Shown here in pieces: positions 8,007 through 16,913 of a stretch of 34,652 nt of DNA. The stretch lies in the NCBI GenBank assembly GCA_026001225.1, contig BNZQ01000020.1, forward strand, positions 1-34,652. Reading direction: 5' to 3'. Origin of the DNA: Clostridia bacterium. Lineage in GTDB: Bacteria; Bacillota; Clostridia; Christensenellales; DUVY01. Position 1 is the stretch's first letter; the number at the start of each line of letters is the position of its first letter. The notes beneath the pieces are model-generated. The model searched no databases. It saw only the letters and a program-made list of their open reading frames with translations, and was not told where the DNA came from. The position numbers were made by a program, and so were the translations under genes.

Positions 8007-8587
8007 TGGCGATTATAGCGATTATCGTAGCGGCGGTGCTTTCCAACAACGTTGTATTTTCGCAGACCTTGGGGATTTGCCCCTATATGGGCGTGTCCAA
8101 AAAGACGAATACCGCCGTCGGCATGGGGATCGCCGTCATCTTCGTCATGGCGATCACGTCGCTGTTGACGTATGCCCTGTACGCGTGGGTACTCGTACCG
8201 CTGGGGATTGAGTTTTTAAAGACGATCGTCTTTATCTTCGTCATCGCGGCGTTCGTTCAGCTGGTCGAAATGTCCTTGAAAAAATTTCTGCCTACGTTGT
8301 ACAACGCGCTCGGCATTTATTTGCCGCTGATCACCACGAATTGCTGCGTGTTAGGGATAGCGATCGTCAACGTTACGAGCGCGGATATCCACAATATTTT
8401 CGAGGCGTTTATCAACGGCGCGTTCATCGGCGTGGGTTTTTTATTGGCATTGGTGCTGATGAGCGGCGTGCGCGAACGGATCGTCAAAAACGATGTGCCC
8501 GCGCCGTTTAAGGGCTTCCCGATCGCTTTGCTGTCGGCGGGGATTATCGCGATGGCGTTTTTAGCGTTTAGCGGGATAGCGTTTTGA
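8006..8587 (+). CDS. rnfA: Rnf electron transport complex subunit A
   Basis: RnfA is the membrane partner of RnfE. The 193-residue product has six hydrophobic helices and the signatures LSNNVVFSQTLGICPYMGVSK (from about residue 12) and PLITTNCCVLGIAIVN (about 111-126), each with the conserved Cys that ligates the intramembrane cluster. GGGGGTGG just before the overlapping rnfE stop acts as the ribosome binding site. Unlike typical operons, where rnfB follows within a few bases, about 240 bp of palindromic repeats separate it from rnfB here. Confidence 0.95.
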   Translation: MAIIAIIVAAVLSNNVVFSQTLGICPYMGVSKKTNTAVGMGIAVIFVMAITSLLTYALYAWVLVPLGIEFLKTIVFIFVIAAFVQLVEMSLKKFLPTLYNALGIYLPLITTNCCVLGIAIVNVTSADIHNIFEAFINGAFIGVGFLLALVLMSGVRERIVKNDVPAPFKGFPIALLSAGIIAMAFLAFSGIAF

Positions 8588-8712
8588 GGCGCCGTCCTAT
8601 ATCGGGTGTGGGGCTACGCTTGTCAAGTCGGCGCAGTCATGTAGGAAGGACTACACTCCTGCGCCGATGTTGCCAACTGTTGCTCGTTTGACGCCCAATC
8701 TACGACGGCTGA
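8588..8712 (+). repeat. Long nested palindrome, family 1 copy C
   Basis: The core CGGCGCAG/CTGCGCCG pairs perfectly and encloses TCATGTA-N8-TACACTC, the family signature. GCCGTC and GACGGC pair at the outside. GGGCTACGCTTG and CAACTGTTGCTCGT flank the core and match the copy at 10236. It starts one base after the rnfA stop and lies inside the rnf operon. Confidence 0.75.
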
Positions 8713-8765
8713 GCCGTAGCGGGCGAAAGTGAACTGACATACAAATTTTGTAGCGGATAAAAAAG

Positions 8766-8818
8766 ATAAAAGTTTTTGAAAGGGTGCGGGGAAACTTTTT
8801 ATAAAAAGTTTCCCCGCA
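8766..8818 (+). repeat. Palindromic element, family 2 copy E1
   Basis: The leader GATAAAAGTTTTTGAAAG is followed by a perfect 34-bp palindrome (8785-8818) whose half is TGCGGGGAAACTTTTTA. It sits just upstream of rnfB and could form a strong 16-17 bp hairpin in the rnf transcript. Related elements lie at 12245 (inverted), 21386 and 30741. Confidence 0.8.
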
Positions 8819-8830
8819 TAGAAAGAAAAA

Positions 8831-9622
8831 ATGATCATACTGTATTCAATCCTCATATTGGGTGGGGTCGGCGCGTTGCTCGGGCTTGGTTTGAGCTGGT
8901 GTTCCAAAATCTTCAACGTCGAACGCGATCCGAGAATCGACGATGTGTTCGCGTGCTTGGCGGGGATCAACTGCGGCGGGTGCGGATACGCGGGGTGCGA
9001 TCAGTTCGCGGCCGCGCTGGTCAGGGGCGAAACAAAGGCGGAGAACTGCCGCCCTACTTCCGCGGCCAAAAAAGAGGAAATCAACGAGATTTTGGGCGCG
9101 GCGGGCGGGGACGCGGAGGAAACCGCCGCGGCGGTGCTGTGCAACGGCGGCAACAACGCGAAAGACAAGTATTCGTATCAAGGCTATGGCAACTGCCGCA
9201 GCTCCGAAATGCTGGCGCGGGGCTCTAAATTTTGCCCGGTCGGCTGTATGGGATTAAAGGACTGCTCGGTCGTCTGCAATTACAACGCGGTGGACGTGTC
9301 CTCGGAAACCAACTATTCGGTCGTCAAAAAACACCGGTGCACGTCGTGCGGCGCGTGCGTGTCGGCTTGCCCCAAAAAGCTGATCGCCCGTATTCCCAGA
9401 AAAGCCAAGTATTATGTCGCCTGCAGCAATCATGCGGCCGCCAAGGAATTGCGCTCCTATTGCACGGCGGGCTGTATCGGCTGCGGCAAGTGCGGCGCCG
9501 CCTGCAAGTTCGGCGCGATCCGCACGATCGACCAATTGGCGGTCATCGATTACAAAAAGTGTGTCAACTGCGGGGCGTGTTTTAAGGTGTGTCCTACCAA
9601 GGTCATCAAATACAGACCATAG
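8831..9622 (+). CDS. rnfB: Rnf electron transport complex subunit B (polyferredoxin)
   Basis: RnfB accepts electrons from ferredoxin on the cytoplasmic face of the Rnf complex. The 263-residue protein has an N-terminal membrane helix (about residues 2-22), the [4Fe-4S] domain CGGCGYAGC followed by a Cys about 20 residues later (about 49-77), the long-form RnfB cysteine-rich segment FCPVGCMGLKDCSVVC, and three ferredoxin motifs: CTSCGACVSACP, CIGCGKCGAACK and CVNCGACFKVCP. The second lacks the usual Pro after the last Cys. The start codon at 8831 fits homology, but the upstream AGAAAG is a weak ribosome binding site. Separation from rnfA by two repeat elements could lower or modulate its expression. 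Confidence 0.95.
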   Translation: MIILYSILILGGVGALLGLGLSWCSKIFNVERDPRIDDVFACLAGINCGGCGYAGCDQFAAALVRGETKAENCRPTSAAKKEEINEILGAAGGDAEETAAAVLCNGGNNAKDKYSYQGYGNCRSSEMLARGSKFCPVGCMGLKDCSVVCNYNAVDVSSETNYSVVKKHRCTSCGACVSACPKKLIARIPRKAKYYVACSNHAAAKELRSYCTAGCIGCGKCGAACKFGAIRTIDQLAVIDYKKCVNCGACFKVCPTKVIKYRP

Positions 9623-9668
9623 GGCGGCATATATCGGGCGTGGTACGGGCAACCGTTGCTCTTTTATG

Positions 9669-9741
9669 GAAGATGTAAGAGGGAAGAAGGAAGAAGGAAG
9701 ATGGTCGGATAATCATAAAAATTGTGCATTGTGAATTGAAA
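9669..9741 (+). repeat. Two 7-bp tandem arrays upstream of ruvC
   Basis: GAAGATG, TAAGAGG, GAAGAAG, GAAGAAG, GAAGATG run from 9669 to 9703, and ATTGTGC, ATTGTGA, ATTGAAA from 9721 to 9741. The second array ends five bases before the ruvC start codon, so it forms the translation initiation region. The preceding bases (about 9630-9660) resemble a broken piece of family 1 copy C. Confidence 0.75.
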
Positions 9742-9745
9742 AAAG

Positions 9746-10237
9746 ATGATAATTTTAGGGATTGACCCGGGCCTTGCCACGGTGGGCTATGGGGTCATTG
9801 AAAAAAACGGCGCAATGTTGCGGCCGATCGATTACGGCGTGATTTTGACCCCGAAGGAGGAAAGCACGGCGGTGCGGCTGGCTATGCTGAACGAACAGCT
9901 GACCGCGCTGATCCAAAAATTCCGTCCCGATTGCGTCGCGGTGGAGGAGCTTTTCTTTAACGACAACGCGAAAACCGCGATCATGGTTGCCGAAGGGCGC
10001 GGTGTGATTTTGCTGACCGCCGTCAAGGAATGCGGGCGGCTGTACGAATACACGCCGTTGCAAATCAAATCGGCTTTGACCGGAAACGGGCGCGCCGATA
10101 AGAATCAGGTGCAATACATGGTGCGCGCGATTTTAAAGATACAGACGCCGATCCGCCCCGACGACGCCGCCGACGCTTTGGCCGCCGCGATCTGCCACGC
10201 GAACACGAATCAGATCCTTAAGGACAACAAAATTTAA
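9746..10237 (+). CDS. ruvC: Crossover junction endodeoxyribonuclease RuvC
   Basis: RuvC is the Holliday-junction resolvase that cleaves junctions migrated by RuvAB. The 163-residue protein has the usual size and RNase H-like fold. The four acidic catalytic residues are recognisable: Asp7 in GIDPGL, Glu67 in VEELFF, and Asp140 and Asp143 in DDAADALA. The initiation region has only an A-rich GAAAAAAG before the ATG, formed by a heptamer array. The ruvC-ruvA-ruvB order is standard. The last codon and stop overlap the next palindrome. Confidence 0.95.
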   Translation: MIILGIDPGLATVGYGVIEKNGAMLRPIDYGVILTPKEESTAVRLAMLNEQLTALIQKFRPDCVAVEELFFNDNAKTAIMVAEGRGVILLTAVKECGRLYEYTPLQIKSALTGNGRADKNQVQYMVRAILKIQTPIRPDDAADALAAAICHANTNQILKDNKI

Positions 10238-10364
10238 TTTAACAGAGTCGGCATCGGCGGATACGGGCTACGTTTGCCGCTTCTCCTCGGTCATGTATAG
10301 CATACATTCCCTTCGGCGGCGCGGCAACTGTTGCCCGTCTGCGCCGCGCCGACTCTGTTAAATT
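10236..10364 (+). repeat. Long nested palindrome, family 1 copy B
   Basis: The 17-base outer arms AATTTAACAGAGTCGGC and GCCGACTCTGTTAAATT are perfectly complementary. Inner stems CGGCG/CGCCG, ACGGGC/GCCCGT and CTCGG follow, with the family tip TCATGTA-N-TACATTC. The element of about 129 bp begins within the ruvC stop codon and fills most of the ruvC-ruvA gap. Confidence 0.85.
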
Positions 10365-10440
10365 GAGTAACCTTGCGGTCGGGAAAAAAGGAATCAGATT
10401 TTAAAAGGCAACAGAACAACTTTTGATTAAAGGATAGATA

Positions 10441-11028
10441 ATGTTTAATTTTATTATAGGCAAAATAGCCGAAAAGACGCAATCCTCCGTCACTCTCTCG
10501 TGCAGCGGGATCGGGTACGATATTGCCGTCACGCCGGGGACGTTGTTCAATATCCGCGAGGGCGCGGAGGTTAAATTGTACACGTACTTGCAAGTGCGCG
10601 AGGACGGCTTGTCATTGTTCGGCTTTTTAACGAAAGAGGAAAAAGCGACGTTTTTAAAGCTGATTTCGATCAGCAACGTCGGACCGAAACTGGCCATGGC
10701 GGTGCTGTCGGGGATCTCGCCGCGTGACCTCGCGCTGTGCGTAATCCATAGCGACGTCAAAATTTTGAGCGGGATCAAGGGTGTGGGCAAAAAGACCGCC
10801 GAGCGCATCATTTTGGAACTCAAGGAAAAGGTGAGCGCGGAGGATGACGGCGTAATAGGCGCGGACGCGGGCGCGGCGGCGGGGGGGACGGCGCAAAGCG
10901 ACGCGGTTCTTGCGTTGGCCGCCCTCGGGTTTACCCGCTTCGAGGCCGCCAAACTGGTCGGCGCGGTCGCAAAGCCCGGCATGAGCGTGGAGGAAATCAT
11001 CACGCTTGCACTGAAAGGGAACAAATAA
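10441..11028 (+). CDS. ruvA: Holliday junction branch migration protein RuvA
   Basis: RuvA tetramers bind Holliday junctions and recruit the RuvB motor. The 195-residue protein begins with the OB-fold segment MFNFIIGKIAEKT, has the YTYLQVREDGLSLFGF signature (about residues 46-61), the helix-hairpin-helix region SNVGPKLAMAVLS (about 78-90) and SGIKGVGKKTAERIILELKEK (from about 108), and a C-terminal RuvB-contact domain, DAVLALAALGFTRFEAAKLV. AAAGGAT precedes the ATG at good spacing. A family 1 palindrome separates it from ruvC, so cotranscription is uncertain. Confidence 0.95.
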   Translation: MFNFIIGKIAEKTQSSVTLSCSGIGYDIAVTPGTLFNIREGAEVKLYTYLQVREDGLSLFGFLTKEEKATFLKLISISNVGPKLAMAVLSGISPRDLALCVIHSDVKILSGIKGVGKKTAERIILELKEKVSAEDDGVIGADAGAAAGGTAQSDAVLALAALGFTRFEAAKLVGAVAKPGMSVEEIITLALKGNK

Positions 11029-11153
11029 ACGAAGATTAGAAATTGAAAATCGCCGTATTATCTAGTTATAATTTAATAAGCGGTTTGCCGTTTCGGTTCG
11101 GATTGTTCCCGTTAGACGGTTTCATTCAAAAAGTTTTCCCCGCAGCATTCTAC

Positions 11154-11188
11154 TCTTTCACTTTTCACTTTTCACTTTTCACTTTGTA
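11154..11188 (+). repeat. CTTTTCA 7-bp tandem array in the ruvB promoter region
   Basis: Three perfect CTTTTCA units (11161-11181) are flanked by one diverged unit on each side. The array supplies the probable -35 region (TTTTCA) of the ruvB promoter. Confidence 0.75.
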
Positions 11189-11197
11189 TGGTATACT
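11169..11197 (+). promoter_or_regulatory. Probable promoter of ruvB, overlapping its start region
   Basis: The -10 box TATACT (11192-11197) lies 17 bp from TTTTCA (11169-11174, a 4 of 6 match to the -35 consensus). The GTG start codon begins 7 nt after the -10 box, exactly where transcription would begin. The 14 bases GGTATACTATTCCC are identical to those preceding coaBC. Confidence 0.6.
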
Positions 11198-11203
11198 ATT
11201 CCC

Positions 11204-12238
11204 GTGGAAATCACCGACGAAAGATTTATTACCTCCTCTAAAACGGCGGCGGACGCGGACATTGAAACCTTGCGCCCTAAATCGATGGAGGACTATATCG
11301 GGCAGGCCAAGGTCAAGGACAATTTGACCGTTTTTATCGGCGCGGCTAAAAAGCGCGGCGAGCCGCTCGATCATGTGCTGCTGTACGGGCCGCCCGGTTT
11401 GGGCAAAACCACGCTTTCGCACATCATCGCGAGCGAAATGGGCGTGCAGGTGCGGATTACGAGCGGCCCCGCGATCGAACGGGCGGGGGATTTGGCCGCC
11501 ATTTTGACCAATCTGGCCGAAAACGACGTGCTGTTCATCGACGAGATTCACCGTTTGAACCGCGCGGTGGAGGAGATTTTGTACCCCGCGATGGAGGACT
11601 ACGCGCTGGATATCGTGATCGGCAAGGGGCCGGCCGCGCGGAGTATGCGCTTGCCGCTGCCGCGCTTTACCTTGATCGGCGCGACCACCCGCGCGGGGAT
11701 GCTGACCGGGCCGCTGCGCGACCGGTTCGGCGTTATTTGCCGGCTCGAATTGTACTCGCCCGAGGAGCTGTTTCAAATCATACGGCGGTCGGCCCGCATT
11801 TTGGGGATCGAAACCGACGGGGAAGCGGGCCTAGAAATCGCAAGCCGAAGCCGCGGCACGCCGCGTATCGCCAACCGTCTGTTAAAACGCGTGCGCGACT
11901 TTTCCGAGGTGCGCGGCGAAAAAAGGATTACCTTAAAGGCCGCGCGGGACGCCTTAAAGCAATTGGAAGTGGACGAGCTTGGGCTTGACTTTACCGACCG
12001 CAATATCTTGTACGCCCTCGCGGTCAAGTTCGGCGGCCGCCCCGTCGGGTTGGACACCTTAAGCGCGGCGACGAACGAGGAAAGCGTCACGATCGAGGAC
12101 GTGATCGAGCCGTATTTGATTCAGCTCGGCTTTATCTCCCGCACGCCGCGCGGCCGCGTCGCCTTGCCTCCCGCCTATAAGCATTTGGACTTGCCGATGA
12201 GCGACGAGGTAAAGCGGCAGTTAAGCATATTCGAGTGA
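11204..12238 (+). CDS. ruvB: Holliday junction branch migration ATPase RuvB
   Basis: RuvB is the hexameric AAA+ motor of branch migration. The 344-residue protein has the standard length and motifs: [12 protein letters not shown] (about residues 23-34), Walker [10 protein letters not shown] (62-70), Walker B with DEIHR (113-117), sensor 1 GATTRAG, the arginine finger segment GPLRDRFG, and the C-terminal winged helix with [11 protein letters not shown] and PRGRVALP. The start is a GTG placed by homology. No Shine-Dalgarno sequence precedes it; the promoter -10 element is immediately upstream, so the mRNA may be leaderless. Together with ruvC and ruvA it completes the resolvasome set. Confidence 0.95.
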   Translation: MEITDERFITSSKTAADADIETLRPKSMEDYIGQAKVKDNLTVFIGAAKKRGEPLDHVLLYGPPGLGKTTLSHIIASEMGVQVRITSGPAIERAGDLAAILTNLAENDVLFIDEIHRLNRAVEEILYPAMEDYALDIVIGKGPAARSMRLPLPRFTLIGATTRAGMLTGPLRDRFGVICRLELYSPEELFQIIRRSARILGIETDGEAGLEIASRSRGTPRIANRLLKRVRDFSEVRGEKRITLKAARDALKQLEVDELGLDFTDRNILYALAVKFGGRPVGLDTLSAATNEESVTIEDVIEPYLIQLGFISRTPRGRVALPPAYKHLDLPMSDEVKRQLSIFE

Positions 12239-12244
12239 AATACC

Positions 12245-12302
12245 GAGCGAGGACTTTTTGTAAAAAGTCCTCGCTCGCGCGCTTTCTCAAAAACTTTTAT
12301 CT
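12245..12302 (-). repeat. Palindromic element, family 2 copy E2 (inverted)
   Basis: The palindrome with arms GAGCGAGGACTTTTT and its complement (12245-12276) is followed by the reverse complement of the family leader, GATAAAAGTTTTTGAGAAAG, so this copy is on the opposite strand to the other three. It separates ruvB from queA and ends about 10 bp before the queA ATG, which has no visible ribosome binding site. Confidence 0.75.
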
Positions 12303-12311
12303 TTAACACGC

Positions 12312-13448
12312 ATGAAAAAAAACGACTTCTTTTACAGCCTCCCCCCCGAGCGGATCGCGCAAACGCCCGCCGAGCCGCGCGATTCGTCGCGGCTGCTCGT
12401 GTACGACCGCAAAACGGGAAAAACCGAACACCGGATTTTCCGCGATTTACCGGAATACTTGCGGGCGGGAGATTTGCTCGTGCGCAACGACACCCGCGTT
12501 TTGAATATGCGCTTGGACGGGCGGAAAGCTACGGGCGGCAGGGTCGAATTGTTGTTGCTCAAACGCCGCGATTTAAGGACGTGGGAGGTCTTGGTCAAGC
12601 CCGGCAAAAACGCCTTGCCGGGGACACGGGCTTTTTTCTTTAAGGCTGCCCGGCCGGAAAGCCCGTCAAAAGAAAACCGCCCGACTGAAAAAGAAAATAA
12701 GGACAGGGATTGTGAGCTTCAAGCGACCGTCCTTGACAAACTTCCGGGCGGTTGCCGCCTCGTTCGGTTCGAGTACGAGGGCGTGTTCGAGGACATTTTA
12801 AAGCGCGTCGGCGGTGTGCCGTTGCCGCATTATATCAAAAAGGCGGCCGATCCCGAACGGTACAACACGGTCTATGCGAAAACGGACGGAAGCGCGGCCG
12901 CGCCGACGGCGGGCTTGCACTTTACGCCCGAGCTCTTGCAGAGCATCACCGATATAGGCGCGCGGTTTGCCGATATCACGTTAAACGTCGGCCTCGGGAC
13001 ATTCCGGCCCGTCAAGGCGGAAAATATCGAGGAACACGAAATGCACGCCGAATTTTTCACGCTCGACGGGGAAACGGCGCGGGCGGTCAATACCGCCAAA
13101 GCGGACGGGCGGCGCGTGATCGCCGTGGGGACGACCTCGGTGCGCGCGCTGGAAAGCGCGGCAAAGAATGGAAGACGGAAGACAGAAGATGGAAAATGTG
13201 CGGATAATTTATTAGAACCGTTCGAGGGCGACACGAGCATTTTCATCTATCCGCCCTACGAATTTAAGATTCCCGACGCGCTGATCACCAATTTCCATTT
13301 GCCGGAGTCCACATTATTGATGCTCGTGTCGGCGTTTCTTTCGCAAGGCGGCGAGGACGGGCGGCGGATCGCGTTGGACTTATACGAAACCGCTGTGCGG
13401 GAAGGGTATCGGTTTTTTTCGTTCGGGGACGCGATGCTGATTTTATAA
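12312..13448 (+). CDS. queA: S-adenosylmethionine:tRNA ribosyltransferase-isomerase QueA, with two repeat-derived insertions
   Basis: QueA converts preQ1 in tRNA to epoxyqueuosine using the ribosyl group of S-adenosylmethionine. Conserved segments are present: FFYSLPPERIAQTPAEPRDSSRLL at the N-terminus, LPHYIKK, TVYAKTDGSAAAPTAGLHFT (about residues 178-197), LNVGLGTFRPVK, EHEMHAE, VGTTSVRALES and ITNFHLPESTLLMLVSAF. The protein is 378 residues against the usual 340-345. The excess is explained by an insert at about residues 106-135, encoded by a dispersed 60-bp element, and a second near 287-295 from a 7-bp array. Catalytic segments lie outside both, so the enzyme is probably functional. tgt, the next enzyme of the same pathway, follows. 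Confidence 0.93.
   Translation: MKKNDFFYSLPPERIAQTPAEPRDSSRLLVYDRKTGKTEHRIFRDLPEYLRAGDLLVRNDTRVLNMRLDGRKATGGRVELLLLKRRDLRTWEVLVKPGKNALPGTRAFFFKAARPESPSKENRPTEKENKDRDCELQATVLDKLPGGCRLVRFEYEGVFEDILKRVGGVPLPHYIKKAADPERYNTVYAKTDGSAAAPTAGLHFTPELLQSITDIGARFADITLNVGLGTFRPVKAENIEEHEMHAEFFTLDGETARAVNTAKADGRRVIAVGTTSVRALESAAKNGRRKTEDGKCADNLLEPFEGDTSIFIYPPYEFKIPDALITNFHLPESTLLMLVSAFLSQGGEDGRRIALDLYETAVREGYRFFSFGDAMLIL
12627..12685 (+). repeat. Interspersed element (family 4), copy inserted in frame in queA
   Basis: This stretch begins CGGGCTTTTTTCTTTAAGG and ends GTCAAAAGAAAACCGCCCGA. It is a second copy of the element between rnfG and rnfE (7204-7263). Read in the queA frame it adds a charged, probably surface-exposed loop (RAFFFKAARPESPSKENRPT). 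It keeps the frame open, as do the 'RPE' elements of Rickettsia coding genes. Confidence 0.75.
13170..13197 (+). repeat. 7-bp tandem array inside queA
   Basis: GGAAGAC, GGAAGAC, AGAAGAT and GGAAAAT lie head to tail and encode NGRRKTEDGK between the conserved VRALES segment and the following domain. The four units add 28 bp, so a compensating number of other bases must keep the frame. Confidence 0.7.
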
Positions 13449-13465
13449 GGTAAAAGGTATTAAAA

Positions 13466-13500
13466 ACTGAAAACTGAAAACTGAAAACTGAAAACTGAAA
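13466..13500 (+). repeat. ACTGAAA x5 heptamer array
   Basis: Five perfect copies of ACTGAAA occupy the queA-tgt gap of about 170 bp. The unit is the same as at the end of rnfD. A perfect array of this kind is a candidate for copy-number variation between strains. Confidence 0.85.
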
Positions 13501-13581
13501 ATTTCGGTCGGTATCCGTAAAGACGGCGGCGTCGGCGGGTAAGGAACTTATTTAGGCAAAAGGCGGAAAGTGAAACGATAA

Positions 13582-14724
<1,143 letters not shown>

Positions 14725-14733
14725 GGGGATAAG

Positions 14734-16005
14734 GTGAAAAATATGAATGTTAAACTTAAAAGGAATTTAAGAGTATGGACGGGATTGTCTTTGCTGATCA
14801 TAGGGATAGCCGCTATCTCTGCCGCATATCTCATTATCGGTAAATACGGCGGACCGGGAATAAATCTTAATAAAACAAACCCGCGCGCCGTTTCGTTAAG
14901 CTGGTTCCATACGGGTATCGGATTAGGATTGTTGCTTTTCGGGGCTATGCGGGGAATTTTCGGTTTTATCAACAGATCGGTTTATTCTGTTTGTGTCGAT
15001 CATAAAAAAGTGAAGCGGATCGGAGCGATTCGGCTCGCCGAGAAACAATCGGCGGCATTGGATTGCGACGCGATAAAAAACAATCTTATGCAATGCGGTT
15101 ATTCAAAACTGAAAGAAAGCGTTTATTTTTATATAGCTAAAAATATAGCCACGGTTATTATTTTTAACGATGGGATTTGGGAAGGCGGAGATTTAAAAGC
15201 AGTATTGCCGGAATATATTGCGGCTATGAAAAAAACGGAATATTTTTCAGGCGTTTCCGTCTTGTATTTAAACTTCAAGAACGGTGTTGACGGAAACGAT
15301 ATCTTGTTGCTTTCCGATTATACGAAAAACATGTTGTTCGCCGCTGACAACGGTATTTGTCTGCTTTTTGGAATCATAGATTTAAACACAAACATTTTAT
15401 ATACGGATTCCAATATTTATATAAGAAATATAAATTTCAATTTGAGCGGATTTTATACGGGCAAAATGATTCGTCATTTGACAGGCGAAACGAAAAAAGC
15501 GCCCGTAAAACGCGCCGCCGTTTCTAAAACGATTCCCGAAAAGAATCAGTATAAACTTTCAACGTTCAAAGCGGTTTTTGTAATGTTCCTAATATCTTCT
15601 TTGGCAGGTTTATGGTTGTGCGCTTTTGCGGGCGGGGCGTTTATAAGCGGTCAGACGGAGGCCGGCGAAGCTCTTATTTCTATGGGAGTTGTTTTGCTGT
15701 TAGGGTTTGGGATTCCGGCCTTATTGATGAAAAGAAGTGTTATCGCTTCAAAAAGGACTATCACGGAAAAGAGGTTGCTTCGCAAACCGTTTACAATAGA
15801 TTGTGCGAAAGCGAAATGGTATATAGTAGGTTCATTTACGGGCAACGGGATTGCTGCGACTATTGCGATTACATCGGATTATGTTTTTGCGGAGAATGAG
15901 CTTGTCACCTATAAAAACGCCAAGGGGAGGTACATAATCGTAAAAAGCAATGAGACCAATATAAGTATTTTGAAAAAAGCAATCGGGGAGGAAACTAAAG
16001 TATGA
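14734..16005 (+). CDS. Membrane protein of unknown function, four predicted helices
   Basis: No family was recognised. The 423-residue protein has two N-terminal transmembrane segments (about residues 14-36 and 56-79), a soluble central region of roughly 200 residues (about 80-275) rich in beta-type sequence, two further helices (about 279-304 and 313-332) and a cytoplasmic-looking C-terminal domain. The GTG at 14734 has GAGGGG about 5 nt upstream; an ATG at 14743 with AAGGTG is an equally good alternative. The stop overlaps the next gene by 4 bp, so the two form a translationally coupled pair. Base composition is much AT-richer than tgt before it, which suggests later acquisition. The first 23 bases of the reading context overlap nothing else. 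Confidence 0.7.
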   Translation: MKNMNVKLKRNLRVWTGLSLLIIGIAAISAAYLIIGKYGGPGINLNKTNPRAVSLSWFHTGIGLGLLLFGAMRGIFGFINRSVYSVCVDHKKVKRIGAIRLAEKQSAALDCDAIKNNLMQCGYSKLKESVYFYIAKNIATVIIFNDGIWEGGDLKAVLPEYIAAMKKTEYFSGVSVLYLNFKNGVDGNDILLLSDYTKNMLFAADNGICLLFGIIDLNTNILYTDSNIYIRNINFNLSGFYTGKMIRHLTGETKKAPVKRAAVSKTIPEKNQYKLSTFKAVFVMFLISSLAGLWLCAFAGGAFISGQTEAGEALISMGVVLLLGFGIPALLMKRSVIASKRTITEKRLLRKPFTIDCAKAKWYIVGSFTGNGIAATIAITSDYVFAENELVTYKNAKGRYIIVKSNETNISILKKAIGEETKV

Positions 16006-16499
16006 TAGTCTTTGAAGGGGAAAATTCTTTCGAATGCAAGCAAAAAGCAGTTAAAAAAAATACCAGGACATTGGCTTTGGCTTATTTTCCTATGTTTTTT
16101 CTTGTTGTCCTTTTTTCTGTTGTTATGTATTTAACGAAAGTTTTGGAAATAGAGGTAGCCGCGACGTTTTTTGTTCTGGGAGTTTTGATGTTGCTTCTCG
16201 GCTTTTTGCAACTGTTTATGACCGCGAGACAGGCCGGTAAAATTTTTTGGAAGCGGAGATATGAATTTAACGAGAATAAAGTGATATTCATCAATTATCT
16301 CAACGGTATCAACATGATAAAGACCGATTGGGATATAGACCGAATCAAAACGATAAAGGACGAGGGCTTATATTACGAGATTTTTGTTAAACGCAACAAA
16401 TTGATTTGTGAAAAAAGTCTCATAAAGGAAGGAACAATCGAGGAGTTTGAGCAGAGATTCGGGGATAAAATAAAGAAGAGGAAAAAGGAATGTCAATGA
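16002..16499 (+). CDS. Small membrane protein with a YcxB-like layout
   Basis: The 165-residue product has two adjacent transmembrane segments (about residues 24-46 and 51-74) and a C-terminal soluble domain of about 90 residues beginning YEFNENKVIFINYLNG and containing TDWDIDRIKTIKDEGLYYEIFV. This layout, two helices followed by a PH-like beta domain, resembles YcxB-type proteins, but the resemblance is only at pattern level. It overlaps the preceding membrane protein gene by ATGA and is presumably made together with it. The gene is AT-rich. It ends shortly before the toxin-antitoxin promoter; an inverted repeat CGCTCCG/CGGAGCG (16509-16532) lies just downstream but has no U-tract. Confidence 0.7.
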   Translation: MIVFEGENSFECKQKAVKKNTRTLALAYFPMFFLVVLFSVVMYLTKVLEIEVAATFFVLGVLMLLLGFLQLFMTARQAGKIFWKRRYEFNENKVIFINYLNGINMIKTDWDIDRIKTIKDEGLYYEIFVKRNKLICEKSLIKEGTIEEFEQRFGDKIKKRKKECQ

Positions 16500-16553
16500 G
16501 CATTTGCGCGCTCCGATTTTCCGTTCGGAGCGAACAAAACAATTCACAAAGTA

Positions 16554-16582
16554 TTGACAATGCGAATATTTTAGGATATACT
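16554..16582 (+). promoter_or_regulatory. Promoter of the toxin-antitoxin operon
   Basis: TTGACA (16554-16559) and TATACT (16577-16582) are spaced by 17 bp, a near-perfect consensus. A TGTACA palindrome immediately after the -10 box could be part of an antitoxin operator, as type II operons are normally autorepressed, but this is not shown. Confidence 0.8.
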
Positions 16583-16616
16583 GTACATAGTAGAAAAGGC
16601 AAGGAGGCGCGAAGCT

Positions 16617-16913
16617 ATGAGAAGTCAAAACCTTAACATGAGAATTGATCCGCAAACCAAGAGCCGAGCCGAAAAAATCTATTCACAATTCGGCATTACT
16701 CTTTCCGACGCTGTAAATATGTTTTTCAACAAATCAATTATGGTCGGCGGTTTACCATTTGAACTTACAGAACCCCTATACGACAAAGAAACAGACGAAG
16801 CAATCCGCCAAGCGGATGAGGACTATAAAAATGGCACAATCTACACGCATGAACAAGTATTTGCGGAATTAAGAGCAGAAGCAAAAAAAATCATAGACGG
16901 TGCCAGCAAATGA
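16617..16913 (+). CDS. RelB/DinJ-family antitoxin
   Basis: The 98-residue protein has an N-terminal ribbon-helix-helix DNA-binding segment (NLNMRIDPQTKSRAEKIYSQ, then GITLSDAVNMFFNK, about residues 4-40), typical of RelB/DinJ antitoxins, and an acidic, probably flexible C-terminal half (ETDEAIRQADEDY...) that would wrap the toxin. AAGGAGG lies 9 nt upstream, the best ribosome binding site in this area. It overlaps the toxin gene by ATGA, the usual antitoxin-first arrangement. It is expected to neutralise the toxin and to repress its own promoter. Confidence 0.88.
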   Translation: MRSQNLNMRIDPQTKSRAEKIYSQFGITLSDAVNMFFNKSIMVGGLPFELTEPLYDKETDEAIRQADEDYKNGTIYTHEQVFAELRAEAKKIIDGASK

